Positions 1 to 7,819 of a DNA stretch of 22,505 nucleotides are shown here, one piece after another. The notes below the pieces were generated by a model. It searched no databases, had not been told where the DNA came from, and worked only from the letters and a program-made list of their open reading frames with translations. A program made the translations under genes and the position numbers. Position 1 is the first letter of the stretch. Each line of letters begins with the position of its first letter. The stretch is from Planctomycetaceae bacterium (lineage in GTDB: Bacteria > Planctomycetota > Planctomycetia > Pirellulales > Thermoguttaceae), in NCBI GenBank assembly GCA_031283515.1, contig JAITBS010000204.1, forward strand, positions 1 through 22,505, in the 5' to 3' direction.

Positions 1-103
1 AAAAATACTGTTTTCAAGTTATTGTTTTTTAGGTTAAGTGACAATGATATTGTTCGTTTGTAACTAATTATGTAAATGAACGTTTTATTATTATCAAATA
101 ATT

Positions 104-130
104 AACAACAGTCAACAACAGTCAACAACT
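104..130. repeat. Short tandem repeat, AACAACAGTC units
   Basis: Two exact 10-mers (104-113 and 114-123) and a diverged partial third unit. It lies in an AT-rich spacer and no function is evident. Confidence 0.7.
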
Positions 131-150
131 GTAACTGTCTGTTTTATCAA

Positions 151-235
151 CAGAGTCCGCAGATGACGCAGTTTTTCGCAAAGAACATAAAGAAAAATGA
201 TATAATTGAAATCCTTGCGATCTTTGTGGTTAAAC
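151..235. repeat. Imperfect inverted-repeat spacer element
   Basis: The left part carries CGCAGATGACGCAG and CGCAAAGAACATAAAG; the right part carries CCTTGCGATCTTTGTGGTTAA, whose reverse complement resembles the left. Similar sequences are common dispersed spacer repeats in unrelated environmental and gut bacteria. That comparison is from memory, not from a search. Confidence 0.45.
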
Positions 236-246
236 TAAAAAAACAG

Positions 247-528
247 TAATCTATCAGTGGAATTATTATTTTTTCTTCTTCACTCCAAAGGGGTGGAATT
301 TTCATAACCGTAAGTCAAACGCAGCGCGACCTATGGTAAACATCTCTCCTCAACATCGTCTGAAAGACGAAACTAAACGATCCGAATCATATCTTCGATT
401 TTTAAAATTCTGTCTTTCAGACAGAGGAACATTGATGGTGTCTCTCCGCAGGTCAATAACCTACGGTTATGAAAATTACACCCCTTTCGGGGTGAAAATC
501 GAAAAACAAAAATTCCACTGAAATATTA
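247..528. repeat. Family A palindromic element, copy 1 (MITE-like)
   Basis: A 282-base element bounded by 18-base terminal inverted repeats (247-264 and 511-528; 16 of 18 positions complementary) with the core CAGTGGAATT. Inside is a perfect 14-bp inverted repeat, AATTTTCATAACCG (297-310) against its complement at 464-477. Hairpins lie at 307-337, 358-368, 410-424 and 446-466, which allows a cloverleaf fold. A second copy in the same orientation lies at 22001-22283. It encodes no transposase, so it would move only in trans. A MITE or a structured non-coding repeat are both possible. Confidence 0.75.
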
Positions 529-555
529 CAAAAAACATAAAATATTACAAAGTTC

Positions 556-584
556 TTGAACATATCAGCATCATTGGATATAAT
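556..584 (+). promoter_or_regulatory. Predicted sigma-70 promoter
   Basis: TTGAAC (556-561) and a perfect TATAAT (579-584) are separated by 17 bases. This is the best promoter match upstream of the exported protein at 920, and it implies a 5' leader of roughly 330 bases. It sits just downstream of the family A element. Confidence 0.5.
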
Positions 585-919
585 TCTTAAAGTTATTCAA
601 TTAATGTTTATACTCATTGCACTTTAAAATTCGGATTTATAAGAGCAAAATTATTATGTCCCTTATTTTAAATCCGATAAAATCTGTTTATCCTGTCAAA
701 AAATGAAAACCAAATGGTCAAATGTGATGAGTATATTGTAACATTTCAATGAAATTTTCAGGGAAGGTTTTGTAATTGTTTTAATAAACTTTATTTTCAC
801 CTTACTTTTCTAATAAAACAATTTCAGCAGCCAAAGAGCTGTTTATTCATATTTTACTCAATTGTTGATGAATAATTCTGATTTTGTTAGTGTCAAAAAA
901 TTTAACAGGAGAATATTTC

Positions 920-3900
920 ATGCGTTTATTTGTATCAATATTATGGTCGATACTGTTGTCCGTGCCGTTTTTTTTGTTCGCAATATTATTCACGGCGGAA
1001 ACACTCAACGCCTCCGAAAATATCGGCAAACGTCCTTATGAAATGGTCAATGCCGGTCGGATTCAGGATGATCATCCGGTGTTGTTTGGGTTTGAAAATC
1101 TCGATGGCTGGACAGTTGAAACTGCCGAAACCGAAGCAACCTTTGAACAAAGCCGTGAACAACAACTTTGGGAAAACGGAGTCGGCAAATTAACGTACAA
1201 ATTCGCTCCGACCGAAACCTCAAAATCGCCGGTCATCACACTTAAACCGCCGAAACCTATTCCTGTAACATTTCCGTTTGATTGCGTCAATATTTGGGTT
1301 TACGGTAATAACTGGGCATGGGAAAGCGACGCTTCAACACCGCGTGTCCAACTCGATTTGTTACTCAAAAGCGAAAATGAAAAAATTGTTAAGATACCTC
1401 TTGATACGGTACGATGGAAAGAGTGGTTTCTCATTCATCGTAAACTTTCCGAAGAACAACTCAAATTGCTTGGTAATTCGCCGCAGTTTGACGGTTTTGA
1501 AATTCGTAACGGTCGTAATTCGGAACCGCGAATACTTTATTTTGACAATATTTCATTCTACAAAGAAGAACTTAATCCGTTAGAATATGAACCGCGTCCG
1601 TTACGGAATATTTCGTTACCGGAAGGGCAAACAACCGGAACAAATACAGGAACCGGCAAACTGCCGTTCCCGAATCGTGAACTAACTATTTTACCGAACA
1701 ATTTATGCACAGAATTTAAGAATACTTTAACATCGGATAAGGATGGAAAATTGTTTCAGTTTGAATATCAGGGAACAGACGGACGTCTTGTTTGGAATTA
1801 TGTACCGAAAACAGGAACATTTGCCGATTTGAGTTTTACGTGGACAGAACCGGCAACATCGCCAAACACAGAATCACGAATATTTCAATTTCAAAACGGC
1901 GGAATCCGTTTCGAAAATGAACAGTCAAAAGACTCGCCCAACGAACCGGCAAAACTCTTAACCTTTTCTAATGAAAATAATATTGCAACATTCCGTTGGC
2001 AATTTGGTAATGATGTTGATAAACAGGAAATCGAATATTGTTTTCAAATTGTACAAAAATCACTTCTTATTGATGTTCGTTGTTCCGGCGGAAAAGTTAG
2101 TGAAGTAGTGTTTGGCAAAATTTCCGGATCAAAAAATCCTCGACTTATTACTGTTCCGTATCTTGTCGGTCACGGCGGCGAAGGTACGCGGCCGGCAATT
2201 CTCGTTGACGGCGATGATCCGGCAAAACCGTTGTTCTTTCTGCCAATGATCGATCACACACGCTCAAATTCGTCACAGTTATTTTTCGGAAACAAAATTT
2301 ACAAAAATAAAAATGAAGATGATCTTGTGATTTTCGACAGCGGAAGCCGTTACAAACCGAAAACAAATGGAAAACGTAACGATTGTTTTGAACGCCTGTT
2401 TTTAACTGTTTCACCGTTGTTTGAAGAAGTGTTGCCCAATATTCCCAACAATCCGTCGACATGGAAACATGTTACAGCGGAACGTGTCTGGCGGGCACAT
2501 GGTTCATCAAATCACGACCGCGATTTCAAATATTGGAACAGAATTAGGCGTTACGGTGTTGAAAAGATGTTGATTACGGATCACGAAACGATGTGGCGTG
2601 ACGGCGGCGAGAGCTTTACGTTCCGAACTTACACTGCTCCGGAACGCGGCGGCGACGAAGCTCACAAAGATTATACACAGAAAATTCAAGCTCTCGGTTA
2701 TATCTACGGTCCGTACAATAATTACACCGATTACGCTCCGGTCAATGAATTTTGGAATGAAAATTGGGTAACACGTCTTCCCGATGGAAATTTTCAATCC
2801 GCATGGACAAGATGTTATAATCCGAAACCAACTCGGTCAGTTCAAATGGAACCGAAAATCACAGAAATTGTACAAAAAAAGTTTGGTTTCAATACCGCTT
2901 ATTGTGATGTTCACACGGCGGTAACTCCATGGATGTATGTCGATTTCGATGAGCGTAATCCCGGAGCCGGAACATTTGCTGCAACATTTTATGCTTACGG
3001 TGAAATTTTGTTGCATCAAAAGAAAATATGGAATGGTCCTGTTTATAGCGAAGGTAATAACCATTGGTATTACAGCGGTTTGACCGATGGAAATTACGCA
3101 CAAGATCAAACGTACATAATTCCTGAAAATCCTTGGATTGTCGATTTTGATTTGTTAAAGATACATCCGTTGGAGAATAATTTCGGAATGGGTAATCCCG
3201 GAATGTTTTTCGGCAGGGAGAATTTACGCACGGAAAAAGACAAACAATCTGCACTCGACCGTTTTTTAACTGCAACACTTGCTTTTGGACACACAGGTTT
3301 TTTGTCAATGGAATATGGTTTTTCTAACGGGTTGCGGTCTTATTTTACTGTTCAACAAATTGCCAAACGTTACGGTACACAAAATGTTAAATCAATCCGT
3401 TACGCCGATGAGACTGGTCGTCTGTTGACAACATCGGAGGCAATTGCCGCTGATAAAGTCAAACTTAACCGGCTCGTCATTGAATACGAAGACGGTTTGA
3501 AAATTTATGTCAATGGAAATTCGGAACAAGATTCGAACAGTTGGTACATTAAAGGTTCACAGGATACTGCCAATGCAAAGTTTGGAACATTCTTGTCACA
3601 GAATAGTTGGTGTGTTGACGATCCGGCGAAAATATTAACGGCACAAAGTTTTGAAAGCGATGGTAAACGAATTGATTATGTTGATTCGCCGTCGTATCTT
3701 TTTGCTGAAGTTCGGAACAATCCCAAAGGTTCACCGTATTGGTTTGATCGTTTGCTTTGTGATCGGCAACTTATTGTATTGAAAAATGTTGATGATGAAG
3801 GGCGTTGGGAAATGATTGCCGGTGAACCAAATTATGAAACACGAAGTACACTTCATGCTGTCCGTTTGGACAATGACGCTGATGCTGATGCGGTTGCTCT

Positions 3901-4957
3901 GGATTTTGAACGAAAAATCATTGGCAAAGCGGAAACCCGATATTCACGCGGTAAGGTTCATGTCATGCCGGTTGAAGGAGCGTTCAGTTATCTGCTGACA
4001 CCGAAAGAAAAACCGAAAAGTATTTCTGTTCCCGAATCGAAATACTACAAAGTTGTTCCCGGTGAAAATATTGGAACGATAACGATTCCGTCTGATGTTA
4101 AGGTGAATACGTTGTATTGGATCAACGGTTCTGATTTTGAAATTGTTCCGCTCTGTAACGTTAGTTCAAATTTTGATGCGGAAAATAATTTAATTCATTT
4201 TGTGATTCGCTCCAATTTTAATAATGAAAATTCGTTCTATTTTGAATTACAACAAGGTGAGAAAACAGAAACGAAACAAGATATTTTGTTGCAATCCGGT
4301 CAGGAACAAAAATTATCGTTCAAAATTGATATTCCGACGGAGCCGCAAACGATTCCGTTGAAACTGGTTATTACGTCCGGCAAAATGAAATTTGAACAAA
4401 AATATCAACTCAAGTCAGTTTTGAGGTTAAGCGAACACAAATTACCGGAACATTTTGACATCGGTTATTGTTTGCGCGGCAAAGAACCGGCGGCAATAGA
4501 TGGTAAAAGCGGTGCGAATGCCGATTACAACAGTCCTCTTTCTTGCGGCGAAAAAACACAACGCGGTTGGGCGATTCATCCGCCGTACTTAGGCGGCGTA
4601 GGTTACACATTTCTGTTGAGCGAACCAATTACTGTACCGAAAGAAGATGGAATTACGTTTTCCAGTGAGGTAGGAATTCGTAACGGCGGTGATCAGTCGG
4701 ACGGAGTACTTTACCGAGTTTTTGTTTCAGAGCCTGATAAAGACGAAGTGCTTGCGGGCGAAATTCTTTGGGCGGAGCGAAATTGGAATTCATTCGTTTG
4801 TGATTTATCCGCATGGCAGGGTAAAACGATTCGATTACGTCTTGTCGCTGATGTTGGTACGAAAAATAATTCGTCTGCAGACTGGGCGGCTTGGGCAAAT
4901 ATTAAACTCGTTTCTACAAAACAAACTCTCTTCACAACACTGCTTGCCGAACCATAA
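920..4957 (+). CDS. Large exported multidomain protein, probable glycoside hydrolase-like
   Basis: A 1345-residue protein. The ATG at 920 is chosen over the upstream TTG at 884 because AGGAG (907-911) sits 8 bases before it and a clean signal peptide follows (about residues 1-31, ending near TLNA). Residues about 40-215 look like a beta-sandwich (FENLDGW near the start, YFDNISFY near the end). The middle, about 520-820, looks like a (beta/alpha)8 barrel with many aromatics: TDHETMWRDGG, YCDVH (Asp663) and GPVYSEGN (Glu711). A second beta-sandwich fills the C-terminus (about 1180-1340, ending WAAWANIKLV). The overall plan resembles GH101/DUF5696-like secreted glycosidases, but I cannot assign a family. 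Asp663 and Glu711 as nucleophile and acid/base are a guess. It probably acts on glycans in the periplasm or outside the cell. No transporter or other carbohydrate gene is adjacent. Confidence 0.85.
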   Translation: MRLFVSILWSILLSVPFFLFAILFTAETLNASENIGKRPYEMVNAGRIQDDHPVLFGFENLDGWTVETAETEATFEQSREQQLWENGVGKLTYKFAPTETSKSPVITLKPPKPIPVTFPFDCVNIWVYGNNWAWESDASTPRVQLDLLLKSENEKIVKIPLDTVRWKEWFLIHRKLSEEQLKLLGNSPQFDGFEIRNGRNSEPRILYFDNISFYKEELNPLEYEPRPLRNISLPEGQTTGTNTGTGKLPFPNRELTILPNNLCTEFKNTLTSDKDGKLFQFEYQGTDGRLVWNYVPKTGTFADLSFTWTEPATSPNTESRIFQFQNGGIRFENEQSKDSPNEPAKLLTFSNENNIATFRWQFGNDVDKQEIEYCFQIVQKSLLIDVRCSGGKVSEVVFGKISGSKNPRLITVPYLVGHGGEGTRPAILVDGDDPAKPLFFLPMIDHTRSNSSQLFFGNKIYKNKNEDDLVIFDSGSRYKPKTNGKRNDCFERLFLTVSPLFEEVLPNIPNNPSTWKHVTAERVWRAHGSSNHDRDFKYWNRIRRYGVEKMLITDHETMWRDGGESFTFRTYTAPERGGDEAHKDYTQKIQALGYIYGPYNNYTDYAPVNEFWNENWVTRLPDGNFQSAWTRCYNPKPTRSVQMEPKITEIVQKKFGFNTAYCDVHTAVTPWMYVDFDERNPGAGTFAATFYAYGEILLHQKKIWNGPVYSEGNNHWYYSGLTDGNYAQDQTYIIPENPWIVDFDLLKIHPLENNFGMGNPGMFFGRENLRTEKDKQSALDRFLTATLAFGHTGFLSMEYGFSNGLRSYFTVQQIAKRYGTQNVKSIRYADETGRLLTTSEAIAADKVKLNRLVIEYEDGLKIYVNGNSEQDSNSWYIKGSQDTANAKFGTFLSQNSWCVDDPAKILTAQSFESDGKRIDYVDSPSYLFAEVRNNPKGSPYWFDRLLCDRQLIVLKNVDDEGRWEMIAGEPNYETRSTLHAVRLDNDADADAVALDFERKIIGKAETRYSRGKVHVMPVEGAFSYLLTPKEKPKSISVPESKYYKVVPGENIGTITIPSDVKVNTLYWINGSDFEIVPLCNVSSNFDAENNLIHFVIRSNFNNENSFYFELQQGEKTETKQDILLQSGQEQKLSFKIDIPTEPQTIPLKLVITSGKMKFEQKYQLKSVLRLSEHKLPEHFDIGYCLRGKEPAAIDGKSGANADYNSPLSCGEKTQRGWAIHPPYLGGVGYTFLLSEPITVPKEDGITFSSEVGIRNGGDQSDGVLYRVFVSEPDKDEVLAGEILWAERNWNSFVCDLSAWQGKTIRLRLVADVGTKNNSSADWAAWANIKLVSTKQTLFTTLLAEP

Positions 4958-5045
4958 ATAAACGTCTTTTCGTACAATTATAAAATATCCGGTAACTAAA
5001 ATTGTATATTTATTTAGAAACAATTATTTAGTAAAAAGGTGAAAT

Positions 5046-6056
5046 ATGAGAGTAGCTGTATTTAGTACCAAGCCGTATGATCAGAAGTATTTAACGAGTT
5101 CAAATGAACGTTGGGGGCATGAACTATTTTTTTACGATGCCCGTCTGAATGAGCAAACGTGCCGATTATCGGAAGGTTTTCAGGCAGTTTGTGTGTTTGT
5201 CAATGACGAATTAACCGCGTCTGTACTGAAATGTCTTGCCAATCACGGTTGTCGTTTGGCGGCACTTCGTTGTGCGGGATTTAACAATGTTGATCTTCCG
5301 GCGGCGAAAAATTTGGGTATTACTGTTGCGCGTGTTCCGGCTTATTCTCCGGCGTCTATTTCGGAGTTCACAATCGGTCTGATTTTGACATTGAGCCGGC
5401 ACATTCACCGAGCTTGTAACCGAACACGCGAAGGTAATTTCGCATTGGACGGTCTTCTCGGTTTTGATCTGTACGGTAAAACCGCCGGTGTTTTCGGAAC
5501 AGGAAAAATCGGAGCAGGAACCGCAAAAATTCTTCGCGGTTTCGGGTGTAACATATTGGCATCGGATTTGTACGAAAATGAGGAACTCAAAACATTGGGA
5601 GTCCGGTATGTTTCACGTGAGGAACTGTTTCAAAAATCGGATATTATTACGTTACATTGTCCTTTGTTACCGGACACTCGGCATCTGATCAATACTGAAA
5701 CAATTACAAAAATGAAAACCGGTGTCATGATTGTCAATACAAGTCGCGGTGAATTACTGGATACGGATGCTGCAATTGCCGGACTCAAAAGCGGTAAAAT
5801 TGGTTCGCTTGCGATTGATGTTTACGAAGAAGAAGCGGAAGTATTCTTTGAAGATTTTTCGAGTCGGGTGATTCAGGATGACACGTTGGCGCGGATTCTA
5901 ACCTTTCCCAACGCAATTGTAACAGGACATCAGGCGTTTTTCACCATTGAAGCGATGCAGGCGATTGCCGGCAAAACTCTGGAAAACATCACCGCTTTCG
6001 AACAACATCAAACACCGCCCGGAATTGTTCAATGGAAAAATGTTCAAATAAAATAA
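5046..6056 (+). CDS. ldhA: D-lactate dehydrogenase (2-hydroxyacid dehydrogenase family)
   Basis: A 336-residue NAD-dependent dehydrogenase that reduces pyruvate to D-lactate in the cytoplasm, regenerating NAD during fermentation. The N-terminus MRVAVFSTKPYDQKYL is characteristic of the LdhA subgroup. The Rossmann nucleotide loop is GTGKIG (151-156). The catalytic triad is visible as Arg234 (NTSRGELL), Glu263 (DVYEEEAE) and His295 (TGHQAFFT). The stretch VFFEDFSS after the Glu is also typical of LdhA rather than of SerA or formate dehydrogenase. The length matches the family. AAGGTG at 5036-5041 serves as ribosome binding site. The gene starts 88 bases after the exported protein and may be read through from it. 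Its presence suggests an anaerobic or facultative fermentative life. Confidence 0.92.
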   Translation: MRVAVFSTKPYDQKYLTSSNERWGHELFFYDARLNEQTCRLSEGFQAVCVFVNDELTASVLKCLANHGCRLAALRCAGFNNVDLPAAKNLGITVARVPAYSPASISEFTIGLILTLSRHIHRACNRTREGNFALDGLLGFDLYGKTAGVFGTGKIGAGTAKILRGFGCNILASDLYENEELKTLGVRYVSREELFQKSDIITLHCPLLPDTRHLINTETITKMKTGVMIVNTSRGELLDTDAAIAGLKSGKIGSLAIDVYEEEAEVFFEDFSSRVIQDDTLARILTFPNAIVTGHQAFFTIEAMQAIAGKTLENITAFEQHQTPPGIVQWKNVQIK

Positions 6057-6432
6057 TAAAAACAAATAAAAGAACAAAAATATCCGATAACAGCAGAATT
6101 TTTATTTGAACCGTATTGATAATAGGTCTCATTTTGTATCGTTATTTCGGAATGGGTTCTTAAATCGATCAATTTATTTATATCATCTTTTGATTTCCGA
6201 AGAAATGAAATTCGCTTACAAAACTGATCCAATATTTTTTCAATATTCATTGCGGATTTTTTATTATCTATAACAATACTTAATACTGTACTATTTTGTT
6301 TTTCGAGGATAATGGATTGTTTATTATTGAGATTGAGTCGTTGAAAGTTAAGAGTGAAGAGTGTCACATGCGGAGCTTTGCCCCCAACGTTCCGGTAGTA
6401 ATCCGCTTGCGAACACTATCAACACTCAACAA
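6057..6432. other. Intergenic spacer with family B hairpin
   Basis: This lies between two convergent genes. The right quarter is a family B repeat (6335-6435). The rest, 6057-6334, is AT-rich. A minus-strand reading frame across 6044-6367 encodes a lysine- and isoleucine-rich sequence I do not recognise, and its first codons come from the repeat. It could be a decayed gene remnant, but there is no ribosome binding site or family match to support it. Confidence 0.5.
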
Positions 6433-6435
6433 CTA
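6335..6435. repeat. Family B hairpin repeat, copy 1
   Basis: Read on the minus strand it begins TAGTTGTTGAG, continues with GTTGATAGTG, the core CGCAAGCGG and ATTACTACC, then a divergent arm with CATGTGACACTC. The arms are partly complementary (the most degenerate of the three copies). The opening TAG (complement of 6433-6435) is the stop codon of the substrate-binding protein gene that reads into it. Confidence 0.7.
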
Positions 6436-7572
6436 CCTCAGTTTTTCCAGTGCAAGATGATCCAGTTCGGCATTAAGTTGTTCAAAAACCGGTTTGCCGA
6501 CAAGGAATGTAAAAATCTCATCAGCCTTCATTTTCGGATCAATATCCGTGAATTGTTCCGGATAAAGCGTCTTACCAACATACCAAGCGTTAATCAGTAC
6601 CACATCGTGATTCACAAAATAAAACGTGTTCGGCAACAAGGAATAAACATGACCTTCCCGAACCGCTTTGAGTGAACGATACGCTAAATCAGTTCGGAGT
6701 TCGACCAAACCACTCGCCTCGCCAAGATAAAGCGTCCCAAGATCAAGAAACAATATCTCCGGATCCCATTCAAGAATCTTTTCTTTGGCAAGCATCGTGT
6801 GACGTTTGCCCAGTGTGGGTTCGTTCTCATTGTCTTTAACCGGAGTATTCGCATTCGCAATCACAAACGGCGGATAACCGGCTTCAGTAGAATTAAACGC
6901 ATGAGAACCATTATACGAAACTCCGCCAACATACGTTAAGGGTTTGGAATGTCCAGCCGATTCATCCTTTTGAACCCGTAATTTAATCTCTGCCATCTCA
7001 CAGTCAAAAAATTCAAGAACCGCTTCAACTCGTTCACTTTTACCAAGTGCCGCTCCCATAAGACGAAGTCCCGCATCAAACTCTTTGCGACCAACCGTAA
7101 GACCACGCATCGGTACCAATAACACCGGAATTCCGGTGCGCCGGGTCAGCTCCTCTGGATTATAACCGGCTCCCGTATCCGCTTTGATAATGAGTTGGGG
7201 CGGATTGGGAAGCCCCAAAAGTGTTTCAGGATTGTCACGACCACTCGTCTCACCACCAATCGGTAACTCATAAAATTCAGGATGAGCCGCCAAATACGCC
7301 TTCATCCCGCTACGACCCTTCTCCCGACGTTCATTACTGTCAACCGCGACCACCTTATCAGCACTTTCCAAATAAACCGCAAGCCGGAGCGTTCCGCCGC
7401 TACAAAAAATACGCTCTATCTTTGCCGGTATAAGACCTTGACGACGATAGGTTTCCAGTTGTTCAAGTGTCCGAATCGGTTCAAGCGGTACTGTAATTGA
7501 ACCCCGCCGAACACAACCGCAAAACAATATCACTAACAATATAAATAAAGATATCCAAAATCTCTTCAGCAT
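6433..7572 (-). CDS. Iron-complex-type ABC transporter substrate-binding lipoprotein
   Basis: A 379-residue protein of the FecB/BtuF-type periplasmic-binding family (PF01497-like), which captures iron-siderophore, cobalamin or a similar metal complex for an ABC importer. The ATG at 7572 is preferred over the TTG at 7578 because GAGAAG lies 8 bases upstream of it. The N-terminus is a lipoprotein signal with a cysteine at residue 20 (FCGC, an imperfect lipobox). Family features include the VAVDSNERR strand, the NPETLLGLPNPPQLII region and a C-terminal WDPEILFLDLGT strand with LYPEQF near the end. No permease or ATPase lies next to it, so it would have to work with a distant transporter. The TAG stop codon lies within repeat B1. 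The precise ligand cannot be read from the sequence. Confidence 0.82.
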   Translation of the reverse strand: MLKRFWISLFILLVILFCGCVRRGSITVPLEPIRTLEQLETYRRQGLIPAKIERIFCSGGTLRLAVYLESADKVVAVDSNERREKGRSGMKAYLAAHPEFYELPIGGETSGRDNPETLLGLPNPPQLIIKADTGAGYNPEELTRRTGIPVLLVPMRGLTVGRKEFDAGLRLMGAALGKSERVEAVLEFFDCEMAEIKLRVQKDESAGHSKPLTYVGGVSYNGSHAFNSTEAGYPPFVIANANTPVKDNENEPTLGKRHTMLAKEKILEWDPEILFLDLGTLYLGEASGLVELRTDLAYRSLKAVREGHVYSLLPNTFYFVNHDVVLINAWYVGKTLYPEQFTDIDPKMKADEIFTFLVGKPVFEQLNAELDHLALEKLR

Positions 7573-7634
7573 CGGCAATACTTCTCTAAATAAAATCTAA
7601 TAAATTGAACATTCGTAAACACCATTCGTGTCCC

Positions 7635-7662
7635 TTGACACAGAGAACATGTGTGATAAACT
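7635..7662 (+). promoter_or_regulatory. Predicted promoter of the DUF1559 operon
   Basis: A perfect TTGACA (7635-7640) and TAAACT (7657-7662) are separated by 16 bases, upstream of the inverted repeat at 7673-7701 and the gene at 7820. Confidence 0.45.
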
Positions 7663-7672
7663 ATCTTACATG

Positions 7673-7701
7673 AGTAATACGAATCTGTCAATCGTATTAC
7701 T
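7673..7701. promoter_or_regulatory. Perfect 10-bp inverted repeat, operator or leader hairpin
   Basis: AGTAATACGA (7673-7682) and its exact reverse complement (7692-7701) flank a 9-base loop. It lies just downstream of the predicted promoter, where it could be a repressor operator or a hairpin in the mRNA leader. It is not followed by a T-run, so a terminator is unlikely. Confidence 0.5.
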
Positions 7702-7727
7702 AAGAACAAATAAATGAGGACGATTTT

Positions 7728-7814
7728 ATGCGGCGAATACGATTCGTAACATCTTATGTATTCCGTATTTCAATGCCGACATGCAACAAAAAATACTTCC
7801 CAATAGAAAGGTGA
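7728..7814 (+). CDS. Possible 28-residue upstream ORF
   Basis: ATG at 7728 follows GAGGA (7716-7720) at 7-base spacing and opens a basic 28-codon frame (MRRIRFVTSYVF at its start) that ends with TGA at 7812-7814, five bases before the DUF1559 start. The Shine-Dalgarno of the main gene overlaps the last codons, so translation could be coupled. It may be a leader peptide or simply chance. Confidence 0.3.
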   Translation: MRRIRFVTSYVFRISMPTCNKKYFPIER

Positions 7815-7819
7815 AAATC

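Larger units (their letters stand above)
1..919. other. Gene-free leader rich in repeats
   Basis: This 919-base stretch upstream of the large exported protein holds no convincing gene. It contains a 10-mer tandem repeat (104-130), an imperfect inverted repeat related to 'CGCAGAT...CTTTGTGGTT' spacer repeats (about 151-235), a complete family A palindromic element (247-528), a strong sigma-70-like promoter (556-584) and a short motif repeated near 17848 (688-710). The only notable open frame, 333-521, lies entirely inside the palindromic element and is not a gene. Confidence 0.7.

Noticed and set aside
333..521. 62-codon open frame at the left end
   Set aside because: It lies wholly inside the family A palindromic element, whose second copy does not preserve the frame; it is a by-product of the repeat.
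884..919. TTG start for the large exported protein
   Set aside because: It would add 12 polar residues in front of a normal signal peptide; the ATG at 920 has a proper Shine-Dalgarno.
6044..6367. 107-codon minus-strand frame downstream of ldhA
   Set aside because: Its first codons come from repeat B1, it overlaps the ldhA end, and I see no ribosome binding site or family match. A decayed gene is possible but unsupported.
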